Positions 1 through 10,300 of a stretch of DNA of 31,701 bases are shown in pieces. A program made the position numbers and the translations under genes. The stretch covers positions 1 to 31,701 of the forward strand of contig CAZSLO010000011.1 of assembly GCA_964608025.1 (NCBI GenBank). Reading direction: 5' to 3'. This stretch comes from CAZSLO01 sp964608025. GTDB taxonomy: Bacteria > Chloroflexota > Dehalococcoidia > Lucifugimonadales > CAJWER01. Under the pieces are notes generated by a model. It was not told where the DNA came from. It saw only the letters and a list, made by a program, of their open reading frames with translations, and did not search any database. The stretch's first letter is position 1. Each line of letters begins with the position of its first letter.

Positions 1-653
1 GTAACCTTTACGACTCGATCGTCGAGAATACTCAGCATGGCACTTAGGTCATGGCAGAGATAGTGTATAGGAGGCATCTTGTGCAACCAGGTCGGCTGGG
101 CATCCGGGTGGTTTGCAAGATCGGGTATGTCTATCATCTCACCGGTTTTGTGATCCTGGTAGTAGCGGTCGGATTTTTTACGACCCATGTATTCTCCCTC
201 GACATACCCGACGTGTCCTAGTCGCCCTTGCCGCACCAGGTCGCGCCAACCCGTGATAAATCCTGAATATCGCATTTGCTCTGCAAGCATATAAACGAGG
301 CCGGTTTTCTCCTGGGCTGCCACTATCCGCCAGAGGTCTTCCATGGTGTGCGCTGCCGGGACCTCAGAATTCACGTGCTTGCCGGCTTCCAGTGCCCTGG
401 CGGCCATTGCCCCTTGTTCTTCGCACCTTACGCATAGAGCGATGGCGTCTATATTGGGGTCTGCAAGCATATCTTCATACGAGGAGTAGGATTCGACCCC
501 TTCACTGTTTGATATTTCAGCAAGGGCGCGCTCTTGGAGTGGGAAAATATCCCCAACCGCGGTTATACGGTAGCCATCTATCCTGTCGAGAACTCGTATC
601 CAGTGAATACCACGATGCCCAAGCCCGAAAACTCCGATCCTAATCTCATCCAT
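1..653 (-). CDS. Gfo/Idh/MocA family oxidoreductase, C-terminus cut by left window edge
   Basis: Translating the minus strand from an ATG at 653 gives an open frame to the window edge (about 217 residues). It closely matches the next two genes. The N-terminus holds a Rossmann dinucleotide-binding motif GLGHRG (residues 10-15), as expected for NAD(P)-dependent oxidoreductases of this family. About residue 97 the usual Glu-Lys-Pro motif reads Glu-Val-Pro (NSEVPAAHTMED). A GGAGG lies 9-10 bases upstream of the ATG and supports this start. It is the last of three consecutive minus-strand paralogs, 44 bases after its neighbour, so probably in the same transcript. The family usually oxidises or reduces sugars, inositols or related compounds; the substrate here is unknown. 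The truncation is only due to the window boundary. Confidence 0.9.
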   Translation of the reverse strand, partial: MDEIRIGVFGLGHRGIHWIRVLDRIDGYRITAVGDIFPLQERALAEISNSEGVESYSSYEDMLADPNIDAIALCVRCEEQGAMAARALEAGKHVNSEVPAAHTMEDLWRIVAAQEKTGLVYMLAEQMRYSGFITGWRDLVRQGRLGHVGYVEGEYMGRKKSDRYYQDHKTGEMIDIPDLANHPDAQPTWLHKMPPIHYLCHDLSAMLSILDDRVVKV

Positions 654-697
654 TCTGGGTTGCCTCCATGACAGTTATTTCTCAGTGATATCTGGTA

Positions 698-1873
698 TCA
701 AATTTTCGCCGGCATTTGGCCTGCAGGTCTTGAGGAATTTGGTCTGAAATCGGGGATGTCGATCGGCTCTCCTCCTGCATCGATAGAATCTGAGGCCAGG
801 ATTCCGGGAGCCGCGGTGTCCATTGCCTTGTAGACGTCAAATTCTAGGGGGGTTCCGTTAAGTACTGCCTCCCTGAAGGCTACGTGGACATAGTAGTCCG
901 TTCCGCGGTGTCCTGTACTGGCAGCCTCCAACGAGGCGTCGATTCTCTCGTATCTCCAGTCTACGGTGGCAGGTCCATGCATTTGGCTGTCTGCTAGCCA
1001 CATCTTGTGCGGATCACCATATGATCGTCCAGATTCTATAGATCCCTCGGTACCGATCATCTGGTAGTGGTGATGATCTCTATTTGGAGCAAGCATCTGT
1101 GTGCCCCCCAGCATTAAACGCAGGATAGTATCTTTTTCAGTATGTACGAGGGCTACCTGTATATCCGATCGTTCCAACTCTGGGAAAGCATAGCTCTTTC
1201 TTTTCGTTCCCATAGCAGTGACCCGGGTAGGACGATCTTCAAGAATCATTAGTATTGGAGATATATCGTGTACCACGTATTGGATCGGGTCCATGCCATG
1301 GATCCAGGTAGGCTTGGCATTAGGATGCTTATCGAGATCTTCCGGATATACAAATTGGCCGGTGTCCCAGTCTTGGAAGAATCTCTGCAGCCCCTTGTAA
1401 GAGACGTATTCACCTTCAAAATAAACTACGTGACCGATCTTTCCTTGTCGGACTAATTCTCCCCATCCTTGCCAGAATCCTGCATATCTACCCTGCTCTG
1501 CAAGTTGATAGACAAGTCCAGTTCTTTCTTGAGTTGCAACGATGCGCCAGCAATCTTCCATAGTATGTGCGGCTGGGACCTCAGCGTTGACGTGTTTGCC
1601 AGCCTCCAGGCCCTGTGCTGCCATCGCTCCCTGTTCTTTGCACCTAACTGTTAAGGCAATTGCATCTACGTTCTGATCAGCCAGCATGTCTTCGTAATGG
1701 GCATAGACTTCTACGTCTTTAGGATCTTGGAGTTCCACTACTGCCCGATCATGTAGACCTGTAAATATGTCTCCAATAGCCGTCACTCTATAACCGGGTA
1801 TTTTTTGGAGTAGTCGTAACCATCCCAGTCCACGGTGTCCTAGCCCAAATACTCCGATTCGAACTTCTTCCAT
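698..1873 (-). CDS. Gfo/Idh/MocA family oxidoreductase
   Basis: This predicted cytoplasmic NAD(P)-dependent oxidoreductase of 391 residues has a Rossmann motif GLGHRG at 10-15, a sheet-forming C-terminal half, and a His-Asp pair near 202-203 at the family's active-site region. The Glu-Lys-Pro motif reads Glu-Val-Pro at 98-100, so the family's usual lysine is missing. An upstream ATG at 1885 exists, but the GGAGG beginning inside that codon sits about 6 bases before the ATG at 1873. Starting at 1873 also aligns the protein with its 390-residue neighbour, so I chose 1873. It is the middle of three tandem paralogs on the minus strand. Family membership is firm; substrate and direction are unknown. 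Confidence 0.92.
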   Translation of the reverse strand: MEEVRIGVFGLGHRGLGWLRLLQKIPGYRVTAIGDIFTGLHDRAVVELQDPKDVEVYAHYEDMLADQNVDAIALTVRCKEQGAMAAQGLEAGKHVNAEVPAAHTMEDCWRIVATQERTGLVYQLAEQGRYAGFWQGWGELVRQGKIGHVVYFEGEYVSYKGLQRFFQDWDTGQFVYPEDLDKHPNAKPTWIHGMDPIQYVVHDISPILMILEDRPTRVTAMGTKRKSYAFPELERSDIQVALVHTEKDTILRLMLGGTQMLAPNRDHHHYQMIGTEGSIESGRSYGDPHKMWLADSQMHGPATVDWRYERIDASLEAASTGHRGTDYYVHVAFREAVLNGTPLEFDVYKAMDTAAPGILASDSIDAGGEPIDIPDFRPNSSRPAGQMPAKI

Positions 1874-2004
1874 GATTTCCTCCATCGTTTTTGGTCGATA
1901 GATTTGCGGGGTGTCCGCGAATCTATATCCAGAGAATTTTATGAAACTTTAAAAAGCCGATTCAGCTTGCCCTAGAATACGAGATAAACCCTAAGGATTT
2001 ATCA

Positions 2005-3177
2005 TCATCGTGTAGGCAACTGCCCGAGAGGCCTAGACTCGGTAGGGCGAAAATCCGGTGGGAATTTTGGTACTGACCCTTCTCTAATTGAATCAACGGC
2101 CAGAATCCCAGGTGCGGCTGTATCCATAGCTTGGTACACGTTGAATTCTAGTGGCCTCGTACCCAGTATCGCGTCCCGAAAAGCCGCGTGTGTATAGTAA
2201 TCACTAGCGTATTCCCCGACATCCTTAGATTCTTCAGGTGCGTCGGTTCTCTCGTGCCGCCAGTCTACTTCTGCCATATCGTGCATCTGGCTATTTGCCA
2301 GCCACATCTGGGGTTGTCGTCCGGACCAACGTGACGATTCAACCACACCTCCAGTACCTAACATATGGTATCGGTGCCCTATTCTGTCATGGCTCTTGGG
2401 TTGTGTGTACCCACAGGCCATTCGCAGAATAGTGTCTTTTTCTGTGTGCATCAAGGCGACCTGGAAGTCTGCACGTTTTATATTGGGATGGGCATAGCTT
2501 TGTTCATTGGTTCCCATAGCAGTAACTTTTTTCACCCTATCGCCAAGAACCATGAGTAAGGGACTCAGATCGTGTACTACATAGGATATAGGGTCCATAA
2601 CCGCGGTCCATGTAGGCTTAGCGTTAGGATGATCATCGAGGTCAGGGATATCTACGAATTCCCCGGTTTCTTGGTCGACGTGATAGCGGAGGGTACCAGG
2701 ATAGCCAATGTATTCACCTTCGCAGTAAACCACATGCCCGAGTTGACCTTCTTGTACCATGTCTTTCCATGCAGCGAAAATTCCGTTGTACCTCAGCTGT
2801 TCTGCAAGCATATAAACTAGGCCGGTTTTCTCTTGGGCCGCCACAATTCGCCAGCAGTCTTCCATCGTGTGTGATGCTGGCACTTCAGCGTTGACGTGTT
2901 TTCCTGATTCAAGTGCCTGCGCTGCCATTGCACCTTGAGTTTCTGAACGGACGCAAAGGGCTATCGCATCTACGTTAGAGTCATTTAGCATATCCTCGTA
3001 GGCGGTATGAACGGTGACATCTCCAGGATTATCGAGTGCTGATAGAGCCCGCTGATGTCGAGGTTCCAAGATATCCCCTATAGAAGTTATCTCGTAGCCC
3101 TTCACTTGTTGGAGGGCATTGATCCACTGAATGCCCCTAAGACCTAGTCCGTACACTCCTATGCGAATAGTGTTCAT
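2005..3177 (-). CDS. Gfo/Idh/MocA family oxidoreductase
   Basis: This is a 390-residue member of the same family, first in the minus-strand run of three. The nucleotide-binding motif GLGLRG is at 10-15 and Glu-Val-Pro replaces Glu-Lys-Pro at 98-100, followed by ASHTMEDCWRIVAAQEKTG, which is nearly identical in the paralogs. The start ATG has only a weak upstream GGGAT. It is separated by 131 bases from the next gene and faces permease A1 across a 152-base divergent region that holds a small inverted repeat. The similarity of the three genes points to local duplication. A role in carbohydrate or polyol oxidation is inferred from the family only. Confidence 0.92.
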   Translation of the reverse strand: MNTIRIGVYGLGLRGIQWINALQQVKGYEITSIGDILEPRHQRALSALDNPGDVTVHTAYEDMLNDSNVDAIALCVRSETQGAMAAQALESGKHVNAEVPASHTMEDCWRIVAAQEKTGLVYMLAEQLRYNGIFAAWKDMVQEGQLGHVVYCEGEYIGYPGTLRYHVDQETGEFVDIPDLDDHPNAKPTWTAVMDPISYVVHDLSPLLMVLGDRVKKVTAMGTNEQSYAHPNIKRADFQVALMHTEKDTILRMACGYTQPKSHDRIGHRYHMLGTGGVVESSRWSGRQPQMWLANSQMHDMAEVDWRHERTDAPEESKDVGEYASDYYTHAAFRDAILGTRPLEFNVYQAMDTAAPGILAVDSIREGSVPKFPPDFRPTESRPLGQLPTR

Positions 3178-3229
3178 GTTGATATCCCGTATGGTAAAGG
3201 TGGTTGTAATGGAAATCTAGATAACAATC

Positions 3230-3242
3230 GTGATCATATCAC
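3230..3242. promoter_or_regulatory. Inverted repeat in divergent intergenic region, possible operator
   Basis: GTGAT and ATCAC arms flank a 3-base centre (GTGATCATATCAC) in the 152-base gap between the divergent oxidoreductase and permease A1 genes. A short perfect palindrome here could bind a regulator acting on both directions. The sequence alone does not identify one, and 13-base palindromes also occur by chance. Confidence 0.3.
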
Positions 3243-3329
3243 ATGGTAGTATAGTCGGAAATTGAGGATCAACAGATGATTATCCGGGAAAGTTTAGTTG
3301 TTCAAATTGACTAGCTGTACGAGCCTTAT

Positions 3330-6300
3330 ATGGCATCAATGTCAACTTTGACATCTTCCCATTTTGTATACCGTAGATTCATTCGTGATTGGCGTTTGAT
3401 ATTGCCTGTCACAATGGCATCGGTCGTGGCCATATGTCTTATTGTTGCTGCACCAGTATACGTAAAGGCATTGGATTTATTAGGTTATTCAGTAGTTATC
3501 GAAACTGCACCGTCCCTGATGCTGAGCATAGTAACTTCTTCCGATTATGTTCCAATTACTGGCGATAGCCTCGACCAGGATTTAGGCGAGATTTATTCAA
3601 ATCGTTTGGCTGGGGCCTATAAGGGTCATGAACGTTCCTTGAGGACTGATGACTTCCTGCTTAATCCCAGGCCGGTTATTCCGAACCCAAAGTTGGCTAC
3701 CCTGGGTATAGGTATCAAAGAAAACTATGCTGGTGATCCAGCGTATATATTAAATATAGCTGAATTCAAAGGACACGTGAGAGTCTTGGAAGGTCGATTA
3801 GGTTCAGATGAAATCTCCAGCAACGTACTAGAATTTGCCTCTAAGGGTCCAGTTGCTGAGGCAGTTATAGGTAGCTATGTGTCCCGTGTATCCGGACTTG
3901 GTGTGGGAGATACAGTTACCTTGATAGGTGGTCCAGTACGGAACAAGGTACGAGCTTCGGCGGTTATCGTAGGTATCGTGGAGCCTGTAGATCGGAATGA
4001 GGCCTTTTGGCAGGACAGCGCGGATATTTTTTTTGGGCCTTCCGGTAAATCAAATGAAACACTTCCCGTGATCGTCATCGTCACGCCCAAGGCGGCATCG
4101 AAGCTTCCGGAGCATTTGGTAGAACCTGTTGGACACACTTCCCAAAAGGGATTCCTGGTTAGTGTGTCTGGGATAGAGGATAAGGTCACATTTGTTGAAG
4201 GACGTATGGCTGGAGATACGCTTAAACAAGGAGAGCGAGGTCCGGTTATCGAAGCGGTGCTAGGTGCACCCCGGGGCCTAGGGTTCGGACTTAAAATCGG
4301 CGATATTGTCACGGTAACGCCCTATATAGATGAGGACGTTTGGGTCCATTTGGAAATAGTTGGAATTGCGCAACGTCAAGATATAGAAAGTGACTATTGG
4401 CGTTGGGGCCCCAATGGCTTTTTTAAATTGCCGGAGATACCTGAGAAACCATTACCTTTATTCGTAAGCCGTGATGTCCTGATAGACATTGTGGGCAGAA
4501 AATATCCCGATGCTTTACTGAGTTCCGTGTGGTATGTCCCCTTAGCTAGAGATGAGATGGTTTCTTGGTCTATGGAGGAAGCTGAAGGGATCATCAGAGA
4601 TCTCAAAATCGACCTGTCCCAAACTCTTCCGGGGCAGGTCACTTTCACTGGGATTTCAGCCATTCTTGAGGAACTTCGTAGACAACGTTTTGTAATGAGT
4701 CTTCCTCTTTTTTCACTTGTCGCCACGACCACTCTCGTACTTCTTTTCTTTGTCTCCTTAATGATGGTTTATGTAGTTAGCAATAGAAGATCGGATATTA
4801 GTAGATTAAGTGCTCACGGTGCCGCAAAATCGAGGATTCTAAGACTTTATGGAACAGAGGCTGTGGTGATCACAGGTATCGCAGTGGCAGTCTCTCCACT
4901 AGTAGCGTTAGGGGCCGTTGCGATGGCGGGACTGTCACCATATTTTAATAGATTCACGGATGGTGGAATTCTCCAGGTCGACTGGAGTATCTACACCTTT
5001 GTTTTTTCGGCTGCGGCAGGTTTGACATGTCTTTGCATACTAGTGTTTCCTCTTGTTGTAAGTGGTAGCGCTGGACAGATCCCAAAGCGATTCCCATCTA
5101 TAAGAGGTAATACAGCACTACTTTTTCAACGGTACTATCTTGATATATTGGTGTTGGTAGTTGGAGGTCTAGTCTACTGGGAGCTTCATTCAAGAGATCA
5201 GATCACGGTTAGGGGTCTGGTAGGAGATCCCCAAGTGAATGAAGTCTTGTTGCTTGCTCCAGTCCTGTTCACTTTGGCAGCCGGTCTATTATCCCTGAGA
5301 ATATTTCCGTTACTACTTCGGTTTGTAGCAGGTGAGTCAGCTTCACTTATACACCTACTTGCTGTTACAGGAATTGTCGGTTCAGGTGTTATTGTGCTAC
5401 TCGATCATAGATCAGATACTACCGTTGCAGCCGTTGTTGTACTTGCAGTGTTTGGGGCAGTTTATTGGCTAACCAGTAAACTGCGAACCTTAACCCTTCT
5501 TTACACAGCTTTTGTAGTCCTGGCAGCCCTAGTTGCAGGGTTTGTATTAATAGCAAAACCGTTGGTTATAACTGGACCAAAATTGGTGCCCATCCTGTTT
5601 TTGATAGCCGTTATACCAACGCGAATGGTATTTGAGGTTATTAGTACTTCCTCGAATAACATGTCCGCGTCTGTCATCATGCCACTACGGAATATGGCTC
5701 GAAACCCAAGTCCATATTTGCTTTTGACTCTACTTATAGTTCTGGCTACTGCATTGTTGATTTTTGCTGCCACAATTGGGGCTACACTCGTGGGCAGAGA
5801 TCAAGACACCATTAGTTACCAGTCAGGTGCCGATATACGGGTCACGGAGATAGGGAGTCATGTAAATGGATGGGAATTAGATGAGCTTTACATGGGAATA
5901 CCAGGCGTTATTACTACTTCGGTGGCTTTAAGGGATTCAGGGTTGGGGCTTCCAACCGTGGGTTCCCAGTTTGAAATTTTAGCACTGCAATCTGAGAATT
6001 TTGGAGAGATTGGTTGGTATCGGGATGATTTCTCGGAAGCGACCCTGCCCGAGCTTATGCAATCAATTAGACCTGAACTGGTAGAACTCAGCACGGTACC
6101 TGGGGGATTCGACGAAATAGGATTATGGGCTAGGCTTGCTACGACCTCTCCTTTTGTAGTTGTAGATGTACATTTACAAGACAGTAACAATGTAACTGCC
6201 ATTGTCGAACTTGGACAACTTAAACGACGGGAATGGACCCAGATGAGATCTAGGTTGCCCGAAGGCCTGGAATACCCGATTTCTGTGAATTCTATTCGAT

Positions 6301-7355
6301 TCTTTCCAGTACCGGGATTGATTGGCTTATCGGGTGGCGTTTTGATAGACAAACTTTTTGTATCAGGTGATGAACATGAACTAGTGTTGGACAGTTTTGA
6401 TGGATTGTCGACGTGGATACCAGTGGAGGCATCCATGTCTATTTCTGACAGTACCTTAAGCTATGTGTTGGATGCGGTGGAAGGTTCGGGGGCCGCTCTG
6501 TATTCCTATGGAGAAGGTGCGACAAGAGCTGTACCAGGTATTTACAACAGTTTGAATAGAGGTTCTCTGCCTGTAGTTTTGGTAAATATGCGAAGAGACG
6601 ATGAACCAATAATTCCGATAGGAGGAAACGTAGTAGTTGACATTAAGGGACGACTAATTGCTCTGGAGGTTCGCGACATAGTCAACTATTTCCCGACCAC
6701 TGATTCGTCAAAACGAAGCTTTGTTATAACGGACTTTGATCTTCTTTTTGGGCACCTGGCTGCATTGGGACTTTCAATTCAAAAAGACTATCCTAACGAA
6801 TTTTTCATACAAATCGAACCTGGTGCCGGACCCGAAATTCTAGAAGAGATAAACAGAATAACTCCTAGCTTGGGGAGAATAATAGTGGGAAATGCTTTTC
6901 AAGATAACGGAGATTCTATTATGGGACTTGCCCCCCTGGCGACTGCCGGATGGCAGGCAATGGCCGGGGTAGCGCTACTAGTGTCTGTGCTAATCGCTTG
7001 TAGCGGTTATGCCACACATATTTTTTTCATGACTCGAAGAAATCGTGGTGAGATGGTGTTGCTACAGTTCCTGGGACTAACTAATAGACAGATTCTTACG
7101 CACCTCGTTCTTGAGAACCTGATAATTGTTGCCTTTGGAATTGCACTTGGGACCTGGGCTGGAATCCAAATGAGTGAATTGTTTTTACCAGCGGTTTCAA
7201 TAAAGGCTCCCATACCCCCCGTTTTGGTGATAACGGATTGGAAGCTAAATAGCATGGTTTGGATGGTAGAGGTAGCGGTATTCCTAGGATTGCTGGTAGC
7301 TATCAGATCTTGGATCATACGATCAGACTTCAGGTCCGTGTCGGATCTCCAGTGA
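3330..7355 (+). CDS. Giant FtsX-like ABC transporter permease, A-type (A1)
   Basis: This is a 1341-residue membrane protein, far longer than a usual MacB or LolC permease (about 400-650). One N-terminal membrane helix (about 22-47) is followed by a large extracytoplasmic region. A first FtsX-like block of helices lies at about 453-580, then a FQRYYLDI motif and further helices from about 599, an ARNPSPY motif near 790, a second extracytoplasmic region (about 815-1200), and a C-terminal FtsX block (about 1204-1335). The region from 600 to 790 holds about 100 residues, with extra hydrophobic helices, that the B-type partners lack. No ATPase domain is present. It overlaps the next gene by GTGA, so the two are probably translated together. 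The ATG has no obvious ribosome binding site; a second ATG lies 12 bases on. Known relatives export lipoproteins, peptides or lipids or remodel the envelope; the cargo here is unknown. Confidence 0.88.
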   Translation: MASMSTLTSSHFVYRRFIRDWRLILPVTMASVVAICLIVAAPVYVKALDLLGYSVVIETAPSLMLSIVTSSDYVPITGDSLDQDLGEIYSNRLAGAYKGHERSLRTDDFLLNPRPVIPNPKLATLGIGIKENYAGDPAYILNIAEFKGHVRVLEGRLGSDEISSNVLEFASKGPVAEAVIGSYVSRVSGLGVGDTVTLIGGPVRNKVRASAVIVGIVEPVDRNEAFWQDSADIFFGPSGKSNETLPVIVIVTPKAASKLPEHLVEPVGHTSQKGFLVSVSGIEDKVTFVEGRMAGDTLKQGERGPVIEAVLGAPRGLGFGLKIGDIVTVTPYIDEDVWVHLEIVGIAQRQDIESDYWRWGPNGFFKLPEIPEKPLPLFVSRDVLIDIVGRKYPDALLSSVWYVPLARDEMVSWSMEEAEGIIRDLKIDLSQTLPGQVTFTGISAILEELRRQRFVMSLPLFSLVATTTLVLLFFVSLMMVYVVSNRRSDISRLSAHGAAKSRILRLYGTEAVVITGIAVAVSPLVALGAVAMAGLSPYFNRFTDGGILQVDWSIYTFVFSAAAGLTCLCILVFPLVVSGSAGQIPKRFPSIRGNTALLFQRYYLDILVLVVGGLVYWELHSRDQITVRGLVGDPQVNEVLLLAPVLFTLAAGLLSLRIFPLLLRFVAGESASLIHLLAVTGIVGSGVIVLLDHRSDTTVAAVVVLAVFGAVYWLTSKLRTLTLLYTAFVVLAALVAGFVLIAKPLVITGPKLVPILFLIAVIPTRMVFEVISTSSNNMSASVIMPLRNMARNPSPYLLLTLLIVLATALLIFAATIGATLVGRDQDTISYQSGADIRVTEIGSHVNGWELDELYMGIPGVITTSVALRDSGLGLPTVGSQFEILALQSENFGEIGWYRDDFSEATLPELMQSIRPELVELSTVPGGFDEIGLWARLATTSPFVVVDVHLQDSNNVTAIVELGQLKRREWTQMRSRLPEGLEYPISVNSIRFFPVPGLIGLSGGVLIDKLFVSGDEHELVLDSFDGLSTWIPVEASMSISDSTLSYVLDAVEGSGAALYSYGEGATRAVPGIYNSLNRGSLPVVLVNMRRDDEPIIPIGGNVVVDIKGRLIALEVRDIVNYFPTTDSSKRSFVITDFDLLFGHLAALGLSIQKDYPNEFFIQIEPGAGPEILEEINRITPSLGRIIVGNAFQDNGDSIMGLAPLATAGWQAMAGVALLVSVLIACSGYATHIFFMTRRNRGEMVLLQFLGLTNRQILTHLVLENLIIVAFGIALGTWAGIQMSELFLPAVSIKAPIPPVLVITDWKLNSMVWMVEVAVFLGLLVAIRSWIIRSDFRSVSDLQ

Positions 7356-10300
7356 TCAAACTTAATACTAAAGATCTAACTCGATTATTTGCACTGGTGC
7401 CTATAGCAGCCAAGCGAGGGTTAGTCGATTGGCAAACCAGGATTCCATTAACTATAGGACTTGTACTCGCATCTGTGACTATGGCTAGCACTACGATTTA
7501 CTATGATTCTGTAAGTAACCTAGCTTTTCGCCATGAACTGACTAAGCATGAGGATGGCGAATTGGACATATTGGCTGTTTACAGCGATCATCCTACGTCT
7601 CGCCGGGAATACGAGACCGTTACGCGTGTGGCAGATCGCCAATTTGATCTTAGGTTGTCTGGGATACTCGGTGGTAGGGTTCGGGCTACCAAGACTAGTA
7701 CGCTCGCCTTGGCCGCAACCGGTAATGAGGATGCGGCTGGGACAGATGACCAAAGGATTTATTTCGCCACAACGCCAAGGCTATATGAACATGCGGAGAT
7801 CTTGCCTGGTGGCAGTCGACCGAGATTTCCTGAACTCCCTGGTGAAAACGAACATCTGGTGATCGATGGATTAGTTCCGGTTTCGGTGGCAGAGGCTTTT
7901 GGAATTGGTATTGGTGATACCTTCTCTGCAGTGCCGTACGGAGAGAGTGATATACCATTTGCCCGTGTAAATATTACCGGGCTATTGGCACCGCGGGCCA
8001 ATGGAACCATATTTTGGCAACTCTATGATCATGTACTACAGGCCGGAACTTATCTTACAGTGGCGACGGTGCCTGTATTTGTTGAAGAGGATACGTACTT
8101 TGAAATCCTAGGCCCTGCGTTTGGGCATCTCAACAGTACATACGGATGGTTACTTGACGTTGATCCTCAAAGGATTCCAGTTAACAACAAGGATAGAATT
8201 GCGCGGGAGATAGAATTAACCCAGGAATGGATCAATTCTGCTGTCGGGGATTACCAATTATCCACCCACCTTTTGTCGATCTTTGATAGGTATGACGAAC
8301 GCTTACTTTTTACGAAGATTCCGATGCTTGTCTTCCTTGTACTTACTGCGATCGTGGTCCTCTATTATGTAGGAACTCTGTCTTCATTAATCATTGAAAG
8401 GCAGCGTGGTGAGATCGTACTACTCAGAAGTCGAGGAGCCACTTCTCAAGATGCCCTGGTAGTGTTTGCTATCGAAGGTGCCATTATGGCCTTTATAGCT
8501 ACTTTATTAGGTCCTTTTATCGCTGCGACTGGAATAGGTTTTCTTGGTACAACACCTGCTTTCTCGGATCTTAGTGGAGGAGATTTCCTTAAAACAAATA
8601 TAACCCTAGTGGCGTATACATTGAGTGGCATGGGTGGAATCCTGGGATTAATAGCAATAATTATTGGTTCCAGACAGGCTTTGCGGGCGAGTATCACCGG
8701 ACAACGACAACAAATTTCCCGTCCGCCTACACTACCTGCTTTTCAGCGCCGTTACCTCGATGTCATGCTTCTAGTAGTTGTAGTGGTGTTATTCAGACAA
8801 TTATCCGAACAGGGCTCAATTCTTGCTACAGGAATGTTTGGAGATAAAACGATAAATTATGTATTACTTGCAACACCTGCTCTTGGATTGGTTGCAATTG
8901 GAATGGTCTTGTTGCGACTCTTCCCACTAACGATGGGGATAATCAGTAGATTGTTGTCGAGATATTCATCTGCAGGACTGGCATTAGGCCTATGGCAGAT
9001 ATCACGGAACCCAACTCAGTATGCAAGGATCTCACTGCTTCTCATATTGATGGCTGGCCTTGGTGTAGTGGCGGCCAGTTTCGTAGCCACCCTGGAGAGA
9101 AATTTCGAAGAACGCCTACTTTATTCAACAGGGAGCGATATTAGAATCGAGGGTTTGAAAGTCGATACGAACATACCACGTAGTGATACAAAGTGGTCTT
9201 ACGAACAGGTGCCAGGTGTAAACCAAGCGACATCTGTGTATAGAGGTCAAGGACGTGACGCCACCATGCCCCAGCGGGGACTAATAACCCTACTTGCGGT
9301 TGAACATGATAATTTTAGCGATGTCGCGTGGATTCGGGATGATTTTTCCGATAAACCCATGGATGAAATGCTGAGAACCCTAAGGCTGGAAACCTTGTTT
9401 GGGATACCTTTACCTGAGTCAGCAGCTTCGCTCGATGTTCGTTTTATGGCGGAACGCCCAGATCCATCTCTTCGGCTTATGGCTCGGATTAGAGACTCAA
9501 ACAATAGATATCATAGTTACACCCTAGGCCCATTAGCTCGCATGGATTTTCTTGATAACGTTGATGGGCCTGAGTGGCTACTTGGATCGACCAGTTTTTT
9601 CAATCCAGGGAAGTGGTGGAAGGAGCCGCTTACGCTGATCTCAATCGGTATCCATGCGGATTCACATGCAAACCCTATGCAACGTGGTTCGATCTTGATT
9701 GACCATATTTCGTCGGGAAGACTGGATGTGTTTAAGTCAGACCAGGGTTTTAAAGATATAAGGGTTTTGACTGAAGTTATAGAGCCTTTCAATGACTTGA
9801 ATGGATGGTCGGTTATGAGGCTAAATCCCGGAACTAGGAATGATCAACTTAGTGGGTCCGGGGAAATCCGATTTTCATGGGGAGGCACTGATGCCATGAT
9901 TAGCCATGGCCTGCTGCCTGGAGAAACGGTGCCACCTATACCTGTTCTTGCCAGTGATGGCTTGTTGAAATCAGGAGGCTATCGTTTGGGGGAACGGTTT
10001 GACATAACTATTGCTGGGAGAACTGTGCCACTTGAATTGGTTGATTCGGTCGCAATGTTCCCGACTCTTAATCCCCGTACTGACCGATTTGTAGTTGCGG
10101 ATCTGGGGGCATTTGTGCACTACACGAACCTGGATCCTCTAGAAGATGAGTTGCAGGCTAACGAAGTCTGGTTGTCGGTAGACCCGGACCACCAGAATCG
10201 AACCGGTCTTGGTGCTCGGCTATACGAACGCCCTTTCAAGGTTGATTTAGTACAAGAGCTCGATAACCTGACAGGTGAGTCAGATGTAGATCCTCTTGCC

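Noticed and set aside
5888..6436. Open minus-strand frame of 182 residues within permease A1
   Set aside because: It lies wholly inside a gene with strong family motifs, has Ser/Thr/Pro-rich shadow composition and no recognisable domain.
7259..7351. N-terminal extension of permease B1 from ATG 7259
   Set aside because: It would overlap A1 by 97 bases and add a segment not present in paralog B2; the GTG at 7352 overlaps the A1 stop as GTGA.
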